Part shown: positions 35,928 to 44,139 of the stretch, one piece after another | Numbering within the stretch: the first letter of the stretch is position 1 | How the letters are laid out: every line of letters begins with the position of its first letter | Made by a program: the position numbers and the translations under genes | The notes under the pieces: generated by a model | Database searches by the model: none | What the model saw: only the letters and a program-made list of their open reading frames with translations | What the model was told of the DNA's origin: nothing | DNA from: Nitrosospira multiformis | Lineage (GTDB): Bacteria > Pseudomonadota > Gammaproteobacteria > Burkholderiales > Nitrosomonadaceae | Length of the DNA stretch: 64,000 nt | Reading direction: 5' to 3' | Assembly: GCF_900110185.1 (NCBI RefSeq) | Contig: NZ_FOCT01000001.1 | Location: 186,001 to 250,000 of the forward strand

Positions 35928-36340
35928 AACTGTATTTACGACTTTCTTTAAACCTTGAATCAAGGACTGCAACCATGACATACGCTGAAATCTATCTAAC
36001 CATCCACAAACACGTTATTTGGTGCACCTGAAGCAAGTCATTAGATGTATTGCCTTCTATACTTCCCCCGGATTTTCTTTGCTTGAAAAGCTGCAACTTT
36101 ATTTTAAGTGCCCCTTAAGTGCCCCGTAGATACTAAATTAGATAATAGTCGCAGGGAGATCATGTTAATAAGTCTTTTATTTTATGGTCGGAGCCTCAAC
36201 CGAATATAATAAGTAAATACTTGTTTCTTTTACTTTTTAATTAAGGATTAATAACGTAATACCGTCAAAAATACCGCCCAATAACTCTATCTCAACCTTA
36301 AAAAAACCCACCAAAGCGGGTTTAGTGAAGTAGGCAGGGA
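35928..36340. other. Gene-free junction after the par genes
   Basis: Begins with an 18-codon frame at 35975 (TYAEIYLTIHKHVIWC) that has an AGGA site and looks like the stump of a downstream plasmid gene. Further on are an att-like sequence (36184-36204), ATACCG repeats (36255-36285) and a terminator. No intact gene. Confidence 0.45.
36300..36323 (-). terminator. Terminator after the 36341 gene
   Basis: Minus strand AAACCC-loop-GGGTTT followed by a T-run, 18 bp past the stop of the small gene at 36341. Confidence 0.6.
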
Positions 36341-36571
36341 TTATTTCTCACGCAATTCTTTCAGTTCCTCCTCAAGCTCCTGTATCCGTTTCCTTAAATC
36401 CTCATCTTTAAATCCTCCAATAAGGAACTTGCTCAAGGTAAACGCGATAACCCATATCTCCTCTGCTCTGGCCTTTAAAGCCCTACGGTTCTCTATCTCG
36501 TGCAGGTCTTCTGTATATCGCTGAATTTGATTTAGCTGGCCGACAATGTGGGTGAGAGAGGATAAGTCCAA
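36341..36571 (-). CDS. Small coiled-coil protein
   Basis: A 76-residue product, TTG start, without a strong ribosome site. It has a helical N-half, a short hydrophobic segment (IWVIAFTLSKFLIGG) and a C-terminal charged coiled coil (LRKRIQELEEELKELREK). A decayed paralogue lies at 28049-28210 beside repeated element A, so this gene type travels with the element family. Function unknown. Confidence 0.55.
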   Translation of the reverse strand: MDLSSLTHIVGQLNQIQRYTEDLHEIENRRALKARAEEIWVIAFTLSKFLIGGFKDEDLRKRIQELEEELKELREK

Positions 36572-36728
36572 GTGTCAGTACTCAAATTCTACAACTCTGG
36601 AAGAGATTCAGCTCTGCCCTGCCCTACGCTTCACTGGGAAGGCTCAGGTTGAGTTTAATCTAGGAGAGCCACCACTTAATTTAAATCGATTGTAGGGCTT
36701 CTGGTAGAGCCTTCCTCTCTCTGCAAAA

Positions 36729-36752
36729 ATAAAACCCGCCGAAGCGGGTTTA
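36729..36752 (-). terminator. Rho-independent terminator
   Basis: Minus strand AAACCCGC-TTCG-GCGGGTTT followed by TATTTTT; a strong 8-bp stem with a stable tetraloop. It lies downstream of repeated element B as a second stop. Confidence 0.7.
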
Positions 36753-36818
36753 AAAAGGGAGCTTAAAGATGCAGGGATATGCCGCCCTGCAATTTCAATA
36801 TAGCAGAAATAAAAAAAG

Positions 36819-36941
36819 AAAAAGCCCGGCATAAGCCGGGCGGGGGTACTGCGATCGCTTTTCTATTTTGGGAGAGAAGCGAGTGGGTAGATTAACAATA
36901 TAAGGAAAGGTTTACTTTTACTATGAAATACCTAACATATG
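36819..36941 (-). repeat. Repeated structured element, copy B (candidate small RNA)
   Basis: Minus strand: CATATGTTAGGTATTT (degenerate dyad), the conserved CCTTTCCTTATATTGTTAA, hairpin arms TCGCTT/AAGCGA, then terminator GCCCGGC-TTAT-GCCGGGC and T5. It shares the CCTTATATTGTTAA core with copy A and the hairpin type with copy C. Confidence 0.6.
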
Positions 36942-36960
36942 TAAATCGATTATAGAGCCT

Positions 36961-37012
36961 CAGGTAAAGAGAACCCCCGAGGGCTGGCCCACCGGGGTTT
37001 GATCTCTTACCT
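36961..37012. terminator. Long imperfect hairpin with terminator-like core
   Basis: Minus strand GGTAAGAGA/TCTCTTTACC enclosing AACCCC/GGGGTT. The 70 bp beyond it repeat sequence found after the capsid gene. It probably ends transcripts from the satellite element. Confidence 0.5.
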
Positions 37013-37080
37013 GCCGCGCAGCTCTGGAGCCAAGCTGCCGCAGGTTGTCGGGGTTATCGCACTGGCCGACTGATCGGGCG
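37010..37080. repeat. 70-bp repeat, copy 1 (see 38898-38972)
   Basis: CCGCGCAGCTCTGGAG, GTCGGGGTTATCGCACT and GACTGATCGGG recur with few changes at 38898-38972, and both copies sit next to a terminator hairpin. On the minus strand both can be read as PDQ-SAITPT-GS, suggesting a duplicated gene end. Confidence 0.6.
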
Positions 37081-37155
37081 AAAGACGCCTAGAGCAACAA
37101 AAAGAAAAAAATTGTATAGATTTATAAAAGCGACCCCCGAGCGCGCTCTAGAGCC

Positions 37156-37647
37156 TCAGGAGGCAGAGATTTGCACTCCCCCTCCCCTGGCTGGATGCAC
37201 TGAGGCGGCATCTACCTTTTGAGGCCCATAACTGAATGACCACTCAGTATTAGAGTTAACATTTTTTATTGATAACTCGCCGGTTGAAATTATGTCCATG
37301 CCAATCAGCACGTCCCTCCATACATTGCCTGGATTCGTTGAAACGACAGTCAGTTCATAGAAGGTAATCTTGTCGGGAAGAGAGAGATTTATCACGTAAG
37401 CATGACTCTTTCCTATCCCGTTAACACCTTGTGTAAAGCCTTTTCTTATAGGTTTTAACCCGCATACCTGGACGACACGCTGAGTTATTACTGATTTGGT
37501 CGAGCCTGTATCCCATAGGGCGTTAAATTCAACTCTTGGGTATTCCGGAGTTCCATTAGCTGGATTGAATGCTTGAGAGACATGGCAAGGTGTTGCCAAG
37601 GCTGTCAGTAAACCGTCTTTGCATTTAACAGTAAAGCTTCTATTCAT
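37156..37647 (-). CDS. Retropepsin-like aspartic protease
   Basis: From ATG 37647 (AGGA 9 bases upstream; another ATG two codons earlier) 163 residues with the aspartyl-protease signature ALWDTGSTKSVIT (catalytic Asp46) and the second half-motif DVLIGMDIISTGEL. Single-domain retropepsins act as dimers. Its ATG overlaps the stop of the tail-gene fragment, so they share a transcript. A role in phage-particle maturation is possible but unproven. Confidence 0.7.
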   Translation of the reverse strand: MNRSFTVKCKDGLLTALATPCHVSQAFNPANGTPEYPRVEFNALWDTGSTKSVITQRVVQVCGLKPIRKGFTQGVNGIGKSHAYVINLSLPDKITFYELTVVSTNPGNVWRDVLIGMDIISTGELSIKNVNSNTEWSFSYGPQKVDAASVHPARGGGVQISAS

Positions 37648-38540
37648 TAACATAGTCCTGGAACTTGCTCATCACAGACATTGGCTGCCGTGATGATATT
37701 GGATAGCGGAATATCCGCAGGGTTAACGCCACACATCTCTGAAGTGAGGTAATCATAAATGACCAGAGCGTTGTTCTGGCTCCATTTTGTCTCGCCGGTG
37801 CGGCGGTCATACAGTTTCTTCCCGCGCATCAGGACTTTTATATCAGGGACGCCACCCTGGAATTCGGGTTGCCTCAAATCTAGCCTGATCACTGTGTAGG
37901 TAAAGCCGGTAAGTGTTGCGCTCGAGCTCCACTTATCCGGGCACTCGGCCAGCAGGGAAGCATCGGCCGAATCGCCCGGCACGCCAAGGTGCTTGCGCAC
38001 TCGTACTTGCGACGTATTAACCTGATACTGGTACGTCACGCTGTAGTGCGTTGCACCGGGATTACCGGTAACAGTGATAGTATTGACGGATCGGGTGTAT
38101 GGAACCTCCGTTATAAAAGTCGGAAGCAACTTGAACAACGCGGGAGGTCCGTACGCCAATACCTTTACCGCGCTGCTCGGCGTGTGTGTCAGGGTAAAAG
38201 GCGAAGCGGGGAACGTCTCGGTTATGCTCTCTGTTTTGGCAGAGTAATATTCCCCGCTCGTTACAAAGCCGTCAGCATCGAGCGGGCCCAGTTCCTTACC
38301 ATTGATATAAATTTTCTCGATCTCGTCGCTCTCATGTGCGGCATGGACGCAGACGAGATGTTTGTATTCTTCATTCAAGCCGCTGGACAGAATCGCCACA
38401 ATATCCGCTCCCACCATTGTCCGACCGTAAACGTACCGGTGCGGCGCGTCTGTAGCAATGCGCGTGACGGTGCGCTCTTGCAGCGAGTTAAGAAAATCTT
38501 CTCTTGCCTGCGCTGCGCTTCGCCTTCTTCGCGGCTGCAC
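37647..38540 (-). pseudogene. Phage tail-tip (J-like) protein, N-terminal fragment
   Basis: The 297 residues match the start of phage host-specificity/tail-tip proteins: PHRYVYGRTMVGADIVAI, KLYDRRTGETKWSQNNALVIYDYL and IITAANVCDEQVP. Full-length proteins of this family run to 1000 residues or more and continue after the CDE motif; this one stops there, so it is a truncated remnant. It overlaps the preceding small membrane protein gene by 53 bp. Confidence 0.65.
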
Positions 38541-38757
38541 GTTGAGCTACGGCGCCAAATACCGTAGTGCCGATGGTCAAAGAAATAGATGCAACCGTTA
38601 CAGCCGTCGTAAGAGACATCTCGATTATTTCGGCCCCGATGATCGCAATCAGACTTACAGGATCGGCATGTGCAACGCCTGGCAACAGCAGAAAAGCTAG
38701 AAGCGATGCGAGGAAAAAACCGTTTTTCTGAACTGGCTTGCGCGGTCCTCCTGCCAT
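38488..38757 (-). CDS. Small phage-type membrane protein
   Basis: About 89 residues from ATG 38757: a signal-like hydrophobic segment (FFLASLLAFLLLPGVAHA), a second membrane stretch (LTTAVTVASISLTIGTTVFG) and a basic tail (AKKAKRSAGKRRFS). Small two-span proteins of this kind often precede tail-tip genes in prophages. No ribosome site is clear. Confidence 0.5.
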   Translation of the reverse strand: MAGGPRKPVQKNGFFLASLLAFLLLPGVAHADPVSLIAIIGAEIIEMSLTTAVTVASISLTIGTTVFGAVAQRAAAKKAKRSAGKRRFS

Positions 38758-38858
38758 TTGCTGAATTCTTTTGAAATATGGGAAATTTTGTCTGCGTGGG
38801 AGGGCGCCCGGTGTCCAATAGCTGCTTCCCCAAAGTTTTGCCCACCCCCCTGCCCAAT

Positions 38859-38887
38859 AAAAAACCCCCGGTTTCAGGCCGAGGGTT
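38859..38887 (-). terminator. Terminator after the capsid gene
   Basis: Minus strand AACCC-CGG-loop-CCG-GGGTT followed by T6, about 105 bp past the capsid stop. Confidence 0.65.
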
Positions 38888-38897
38888 TCTTGTTGCA

Positions 38898-38972
38898 TCA
38901 GCCGCGCACCTCTGGAGTAGCTGCCGCTGATTGTTGGGGTTATCGCACTATCCAACTGATCGGGGGCATTCA
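38898..38972. repeat. 70-bp repeat, copy 2 (see 37010-37080)
   Basis: Second copy of the repeat described at 37010; about 80 percent identical by eye. It lies between the capsid stop and its terminator. Confidence 0.6.
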
Positions 38973-38995
38973 AGGCTGCTCCTGCCTGCTCTTTG

Positions 38996-40271
38996 TTAAG
39001 GCTTGACACCGGTTACCAGAGCCAGTGTTTTCGGATAGGTTGCCGCTACATCCAGACGGGTATGGCAGGCAAATCCGATCTCACCAGTCCCGGCATGCAG
39101 TTCGCGTAATACCTGGATCGATACACCTTCCCGCATGAAATAAATCAGGTTGAAGAAGTCCCCGATATAAATCTCTGAACAATCGTTCGAGGTACCCACG
39201 GTCAAATTGTTGGGGATCTGGCTCGTTGCGATGAACTTGGTATTGTCCAGAATAGGGGGCTGCCGGCGGGGTTGATTGGTGGTATCGAGCAGACCGGCCA
39301 GGACAGTCAGCGAACGGGGGCTCATGATCGCGGCTGTCGGCATGGGGGCCATCCACTGCCAGAATCGACTGAATCGCAGAGATGAAGTTGGCATATGCTG
39401 TAGTGGCAAGGGAAGCGCCATTGGCCCCATTGGTTACAGCCTGGATGCCGGTAGTATTCAAGATGCCCTTGATCTCTGGCGCCGTGCCACTACCCCTTAA
39501 GCCAGCCCGATCTATCTCCTTGGCGAATGTCTGGGCAATCGCTATGGTAAGCGCCTGGTCGAGGTTATCTGAATCCGCCAGCAGTTCCCGGCTTACCTTG
39601 AACTGGAAGCTCAAGGATTGAGGCGTGATGTCCACTGCGCGGAAGGTAGGCTCGCTGGTGGCGAGAGTACCGGCTTCTAGGCGCCAGGCTGCCGAAGGTA
39701 CGGTATCGATCGCAGCTATGCGGTAGTTCTTCGCTCCTTCTTCCAGCTTGGCTACACCCGCCCCAGCGGTAAGCAGCGCGCTTGCAGGGACCATAGCCTG
39801 GAGAAGCTGGAGCTGCAGATAGGAGGGAAGAGTAAAACCGCCTGCACTGTCCGTGCCGATCTGGAGCGAATTGCGCACCGTATCAGTAATTTTCATACCA
39901 CCCACGCCGCGCAGAAACTCTCCCATCCCGGCCTTGGGGAGGTTGGAGTTGAATTCCCTATTGGGGAATGCGTTATTCAGCTCGGGGCCAAATTTTCCAT
40001 TCTTGGCATAGGCCACCGGGATTTTTCGCCCGGTATCGATGTTATGCCATTCCGGGGCGCCGCCGACGTCTATGCCACCGTTGGCGATCTGCTTCATCTT
40101 TAACTGATGGGCTTTAATCTTCCCATCTACGACATCCACTTCAGCCATAGCCCTGTCATACTTTGACTGATGCTCCGAAGTCCATTCCGGGGTCTTTTCC
40201 TTGTTCACAAGGTTTTGCAGAACTGCTGTCAGTTCATCACGACGAAGGCGTAACGCCTGTATACTTTCCAC
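38996..40271 (-). pseudogene. HK97-type major capsid protein, frameshifted
   Basis: From GTG 40271 (AGGAGTAGG upstream) the frame encodes an N-terminal scaffold-like helix (ESIQALRLRRDELTAVLQNL) and the capsid fold (SLQIGTDSAGGFTLPSYLQL, FKVSRELLADSDNLDQAL, RGSGTAPEIKGILNTTGI). At a run of five G (39344-39348, plus strand) the frame shifts; the rest of the fold (DNTKFIATSQIPNN, YIGDFFNLIYFMREGVSI) continues in another frame to 38996. With one base fewer the protein would have 424 residues. No portal or protease gene is near. Confidence 0.85.
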
Positions 40272-40369
40272 TTCCTACTCCTTTGTTTATTTGGAGCTTT
40301 TATTGTCCAATAAAGCAATTGTGCGCCGCAATTGCAATATTGGTATCAAGTGGGAGCAACAGGCGCGGA

Positions 40370-40575
40370 TCAAATATTTTTTAGCGATTCCACCTCTTTT
40401 TTACGCAGCCAGGCTTTGATATTTCGCACACGCACCATTCGTATGCCAGGTGTGAGCTCTATGAAATGAGGAAATGTCGGATCCTTCTTCATCAGCCGGC
40501 GCAATGTGTGACGACTGATCCCCAGCAATCCGCCGAACCTTTCATCCTCAGGAGCTTGTCTTCAGTCTCGTTCAT
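40370..40575 (-). pseudogene. AlpA-type regulator, frameshifted
   Basis: The first frame gives MNETEDKLLRMK; after a 1-base shift the text GLLGISRHTLRRLMKKDPTF and VRNIKAWLRKKE forms the helix-turn-helix and tail of an AlpA/excisionase protein. The total length of 206 bp is not a multiple of three. Its ATG overlaps the previous stop by ATGA. This is the second AlpA-type gene of the element. Confidence 0.6.
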
Positions 40576-40805
40576 TGTGTCGGCCCCTCCGAAGACAGAC
40601 CGGCGACTAGCACGGCCCGCTTTGTCTGCAATGCAGCGACGTTCGCCTTCAGCATCGCCAGGCAGACCTTTCGGCCCAGCTCTTCGAATGACTCGGCTTT
40701 AGTGACGCATTCCAGTGCTTGACTCACTTCCTTGATTGTTTTTTCCTGACCGAGAATGAAGTGATCCGTCAAAACTTCTATTGCACTATTCAATTCACTA
40801 CTCAT
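40572..40805 (-). CDS. Small helical protein of the satellite operon
   Basis: A 77-residue acidic, helical product (SSELNSAIEVLTDHFILGQE and so on) with an AAAGG site. The stop overlaps the next ATG (ATGA), supporting translation. No family recognised. Confidence 0.55.
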   Translation of the reverse strand: MSSELNSAIEVLTDHFILGQEKTIKEVSQALECVTKAESFEELGRKVCLAMLKANVAALQTKRAVLVAGLSSEGPTQ

Positions 40806-40992
40806 CTGAATTTTTACCTTTTTTGTTACGGTTTATAGAAGGAAAGCGGGGCGAGCGCTCTAGAGGGATGGGTGCTAGAGATTGCCTGACCCCCACCCCC
40901 ATCAATTTCGCGGATATGCACGCGGAGGGGACGGCGCGCTCTAGAGCCTTGTGGCTTAAAGAATGCACCTCCCCCATACGTTCACGGCTCAT
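40798..40992 (-). CDS. Possible small protein
   Basis: A 64-residue frame whose ATG overlaps the stop of the 129-residue gene (ATGA). The product (SRERMGEVHSLSHKALERAV and so on) is basic and has no domain I know; part of it is encoded by two copies of a GCGCTCTAGAG palindrome, so it may be chance. Confidence 0.3.
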   Translation of the reverse strand: MSRERMGEVHSLSHKALERAVPSACISAKLMGVGVRQSLAPIPLERSPRFPSINRNKKGKNSDE

Positions 40993-41378
40993 GCTGCTCT
41001 CCTTTCCAACTGCATGTCCGCACTGAATTGCTCGATTACCTCAAGTAACGCGACACCATCGTAATGAGTATGAGGTATCTCTAATTCGAAAGATGCTGCA
41101 CCCTTGATAGCGACAGTCAGCAATACAGGATCGCTACTTGGATCCTCGCAAATTACCGCGTACCGCTTCATCGGGTCACTATCCAGCATTTCCAGCACCT
41201 GTTTCTGTCTCATTTCTAGTTGGAGCAAAACCATAATTTGATCTTTATGCTCTCGAATGAGCGGTGCCCATTCGTTAATAATATTCCTGTCGCCAATGAT
41301 GCTGATTCTCTCGTCAGCAGAAATGGATAGCGTCAATCCATCGATTGAGGCCTGTTCGATGATTTCCAGAGGGTTCAA
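40989..41378 (-). CDS. Hypothetical protein with TubC-like N-terminus
   Basis: A 129-residue protein. The first 55 residues (IEQASIDGLTLSISADERIS, then EWAPLIREHKDQIMVLL) follow the pattern of the small TubC-type docking fold often seen in phage replication modules. The rest (VLLTVAIKGAASFELEIPHT) is unassigned. It overlaps the ATPase gene by 4 bp. Confidence 0.6.
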   Translation of the reverse strand: MNPLEIIEQASIDGLTLSISADERISIIGDRNIINEWAPLIREHKDQIMVLLQLEMRQKQVLEMLDSDPMKRYAVICEDPSSDPVLLTVAIKGAASFELEIPHTHYDGVALLEVIEQFSADMQLERRAA

Positions 41379-42649
41379 ATCGTTACCTCCGTTTGTTCGC
41401 TGGTTGAAGAATTATCTCGAAGATGCTCAAATTTCCCGAAGGTGCTCACACTATTTTGATGAGCATCTTCGGAATTCGGGTCTGGCAAGCTCCAGTACCA
41501 CCCTCCTTTTAATCCATCTTTTTTGGAGCGAATACCTAAACGTTTTTTTGCTCTTCTGAGGGTCGCTACCGAGTAACCCGCACCCTTGCATTCGCTTTCA
41601 ATTTCCTTTTGCGATTTTCGGCCGGCCGCTAGCTCATCCTTTAGGAATTGTTCGACTCCAGATATTTCGTCCTCATCGTTGTTTGATTCGGTCTCTGCCA
41701 GGAGCTCTCGAGCTGATCCTTCCACCCGCTCACCCCAGACTGAATAGCTGCCAAACACACCTTTATAGCCATCGATTTCCTTTTGGCTCAGGTCATATTC
41801 AAAACCACCATGATCGAGCCCGATGTTGCTTTTTGCCCGGCAAAATATCCGCTTGAACGTTCCGCTGTCATTTATCTTGGCCGTAGCCAAAACGATTCGT
41901 GCCAGCGCGCCGAAGGCAAGAGAGCCGCTTACTCTTTCCAATGGCTCTTTCCCGTTCGTACCTTTGGAGAAATGAGATATGCCCAATACTGCGCAGCCCA
42001 ACGTTTCTCCGAAGTCGACAAGCGGCTGCAGAGCTCGACGTACTTCGCCGTTCTTATGGCTGTCACCAGCGACCGCATTTACGATCGGGTCAACAATCAG
42101 CAGGGATATATCTCCTATGCGTGCGGCGACAAGCATCATCGCGCTTATATCGGTTGCGGGATCGAAGCTTCTTATCTCGTCACCATGTTGCACGTCACCG
42201 ATGAAGTGAATCCTGTTGAGATCGGCGCCCGCCGCAATGAGCCTTGGTATCAAGGTATCCTTGGCGTTATCCTCACCGCTCCAGATCAGCACATTGCCGA
42301 TCGGCGCCCGTGTTCCATCGGGAAACCTTCCGCCTATGGTCACGGTGGCAGCAAAGGCGAGCGCTATAGTTGTCTTGCCGGTTCCTGCTTGCCCAGCAAA
42401 GATATGTAACTTTCCGCGGGCAAGCCAGCCATTCCACAACCAGCGGATAGGCTCAGGCTTAATATCCGCCGCGCATGTAATCCGCACGATGGGCAGAGGG
42501 GCAAATGGATCGGGTGATACCTGACCAGTGGCGGTGCTGGGAAAATCGCTTGTAGGGCTTCCGGCGCGGCCTATTTTTCGTTGGATTTCAGCAAAAGCAG
42601 CTTTAGCTTCGGGTGTCGCTTCCACAGCTTCCATTGCGTTTATGCTCAT
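41375..42649 (-). CDS. RecA-like replication ATPase (RepA/AAA_25 type)
   Basis: A 424-residue protein with the RecA-like ATPase of RepA-type helicases: GQAGTGKTT (residues 86-94, Walker A), LIWSGEDNAKDTLIPRL, Walker B ISLLIVDP near 180, and a GISHFSKGTNG motif. The C-terminal 130 residues include a winged-helix-like segment (AGYSVATLRRAKKRLGI). Such ATPases drive replication of plasmids and phage satellites. It is flanked by 4-bp overlaps on both sides, so it sits in a coupled operon. Confidence 0.88.
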   Translation of the reverse strand: MSINAMEAVEATPEAKAAFAEIQRKIGRAGSPTSDFPSTATGQVSPDPFAPLPIVRITCAADIKPEPIRWLWNGWLARGKLHIFAGQAGTGKTTIALAFAATVTIGGRFPDGTRAPIGNVLIWSGEDNAKDTLIPRLIAAGADLNRIHFIGDVQHGDEIRSFDPATDISAMMLVAARIGDISLLIVDPIVNAVAGDSHKNGEVRRALQPLVDFGETLGCAVLGISHFSKGTNGKEPLERVSGSLAFGALARIVLATAKINDSGTFKRIFCRAKSNIGLDHGGFEYDLSQKEIDGYKGVFGSYSVWGERVEGSARELLAETESNNDEDEISGVEQFLKDELAAGRKSQKEIESECKGAGYSVATLRRAKKRLGIRSKKDGLKGGWYWSLPDPNSEDAHQNSVSTFGKFEHLRDNSSTSEQTEVTI

Positions 42650-42966
42650 GCCGCCTCCGCTATTTCAAGGCTCTGGTACGGCTTAATGATTGCCCACGCA
42701 TCACCAGTACCGGCAAGGTCAAATGCGAATGTTGCAAGGAAGCAAGGATTAACCTTGGCTACTTCCTGTACAACTGCATCTACTCGATGCGCGTCTTTGC
42801 TGCGGTAGGTTATTTGAACAGGCAGGCCCGCAAGGAACCTGAATTCAATCTCAGCAGGCGTGAGATTGTCTGGAATGATGATCCGAGGATAGGCCTTACC
42901 CAGATCCCAATCGAAAGCAACTATTACCATCTTGACAGGCGCTTTTCCTGCTTGCCGGATAGTCAT
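42646..42966 (-). CDS. Hypothetical protein of the satellite operon
   Basis: A 106-residue protein (VKMVIVAFDWDLGKAYPRII, then LAGLPVQITYRSKDA) with an alpha/beta look. It overlaps the ATPase start by ATGA. No family recognised; its constant position before the ATPase gene suggests a replication-related role. Confidence 0.6.
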   Translation of the reverse strand: MTIRQAGKAPVKMVIVAFDWDLGKAYPRIIIPDNLTPAEIEFRFLAGLPVQITYRSKDAHRVDAVVQEVAKVNPCFLATFAFDLAGTGDAWAIIKPYQSLEIAEAA

Positions 42967-42993
42967 TAATTGCTTGCGTAGGGCGGAAGTCGT

Positions 42994-43054
42994 TTATAAT
43001 TGCGGTTCAGTTTGTTATCACATCGCGCCTCGGTTGCCGCCGAGGCGTTTTCTT
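42994..43054 (+). ncRNA. Possible short plus-strand transcript opposite the alpA operon
   Basis: A TATAAT at 42994-42999, with only a weak -35, is followed about 40 bp later by a perfect 8-bp hairpin CGCCTCGG/CCGAGGCG and TTTTCTTTT, a good plus-strand terminator where no plus-strand gene exists. A short antisense or regulatory RNA is one reading; bounds are approximate. Confidence 0.3.
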
Positions 43055-43066
43055 TTGTGGTGTCTG

Positions 43067-43285
43067 TCATTCCACCCCCGCTTTCGATTCAAGCCATTCC
43101 TTAATGTCTGCCACTTTCCAGGCCGTAATGCGCTTAGAGAGTTTGACTGGAGATGGGAATTCGCCAGTTTTTACTTTTCTCCACAGGGTTGCGTGTGAGA
43201 TGGGTACAACATCGGGAATCAAGTTTTTTTGGCGGATATAACCAGATGCGGGCAGCTTGTCGAAGCCGGATAAATCTTTTGTCAT
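43067..43285 (-). CDS. AlpA-family transcriptional regulator/excisionase
   Basis: A 72-residue AlpA-type protein: YIRQKNLIPDVVPISHATLW (helix-turn-helix) and SKRITAWKVADIKEWLESK. AlpA proteins activate integrase or excision genes of phages and satellites. Full length. Its 3' end is the part copied in the relic at 28806-28925. Confidence 0.85.
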   Translation of the reverse strand: MTKDLSGFDKLPASGYIRQKNLIPDVVPISHATLWRKVKTGEFPSPVKLSKRITAWKVADIKEWLESKAGVE

Positions 43286-43342
43286 TTCATTTTTCCTTAT
43301 GTGATGATGTGTGACGTGGTGAACTTTGGACTATAGATTGAG

Positions 43343-44062
43343 CTACCACCAGTTGAAGAGAGCGTTCCAAATCCGATTGCCGCAACCCCTTGTAGCAGCA
43401 TCATTAGGCAACAACCTTCCTAAGCATTTTTGCAACGGTCGAATTCCCGGTGGTCCAGTTACCGCGTCTGCTTCAATTAGAGCCAGTAAACAGGTGGTAA
43501 ATGCAACAAGCGGCGCAACCTTGCTCTCAAACTTGCCCTCAAACTCCCATATCGCATTATTTTTTCCCCCCATCTCTTTCCACAGAGAGATGGCATAACG
43601 GGCAAAAGGCTCGCGGTACCACTTAACCCTCGATCCCCCGCGATCGTTAGGAAATTCCGCAGAAGCCAGCATTGCCGCAGCTTTCCATTTAGCTGGGGCG
43701 TGATCAACGGGCAGAAATTTCTTCTTTTCGCCCATTCGCCAAAGCGCGCGGATCAATTTTTCCTCCGTCCAGCTGTCACAATTACTGATGGCGAGATGTA
43801 TCTCTTCATCCGGCAGCATCGAAATTTTTCTTAAGGTTGCTTTTACATCTTGGGCAGCGACGTGATCGCTCTCATAGTCTTCGCGCATTGACGCGAATAA
43901 ACTTAAGGCATCTGCTATTGAGACTTTCTCTTCTGCTGTAATGGATCTCTCCAAAAGCCCCTCAAGCCGGGACCAATCCTCAGCCTCAATGGAAATGTCT
44001 TTAACTTGCCGGCCTTCTCGACTAGGGTGCGGAATGTTTCCCGCCGTGTTTTTTCCCGCCAT
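43343..44062 (-). CDS. Hypothetical protein of the satellite element
   Basis: A 239-residue soluble protein, ATG start with AGGAG 9 bases upstream. Acidic helices in the N-half (EAEDWSRLEGLLERSITAEE), a Trp-rich middle (FPNDRGGSRVKWYREPFARY) and a Cys-containing C-terminus (RGCGNRIWNALFNWW). No family recognised. It lies between alpA and the 227-residue gene. Confidence 0.6.
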   Translation of the reverse strand: MAGKNTAGNIPHPSREGRQVKDISIEAEDWSRLEGLLERSITAEEKVSIADALSLFASMREDYESDHVAAQDVKATLRKISMLPDEEIHLAISNCDSWTEEKLIRALWRMGEKKKFLPVDHAPAKWKAAAMLASAEFPNDRGGSRVKWYREPFARYAISLWKEMGGKNNAIWEFEGKFESKVAPLVAFTTCLLALIEADAVTGPPGIRPLQKCLGRLLPNDAATRGCGNRIWNALFNWW

Positions 44063-44139
44063 CTAAAGTACTCCTGTCTTGTTTTGAAATAACCGCCTAA
44101 AAACCGAAGCGGTTATTTGTGGATTATGATGAATAAATT

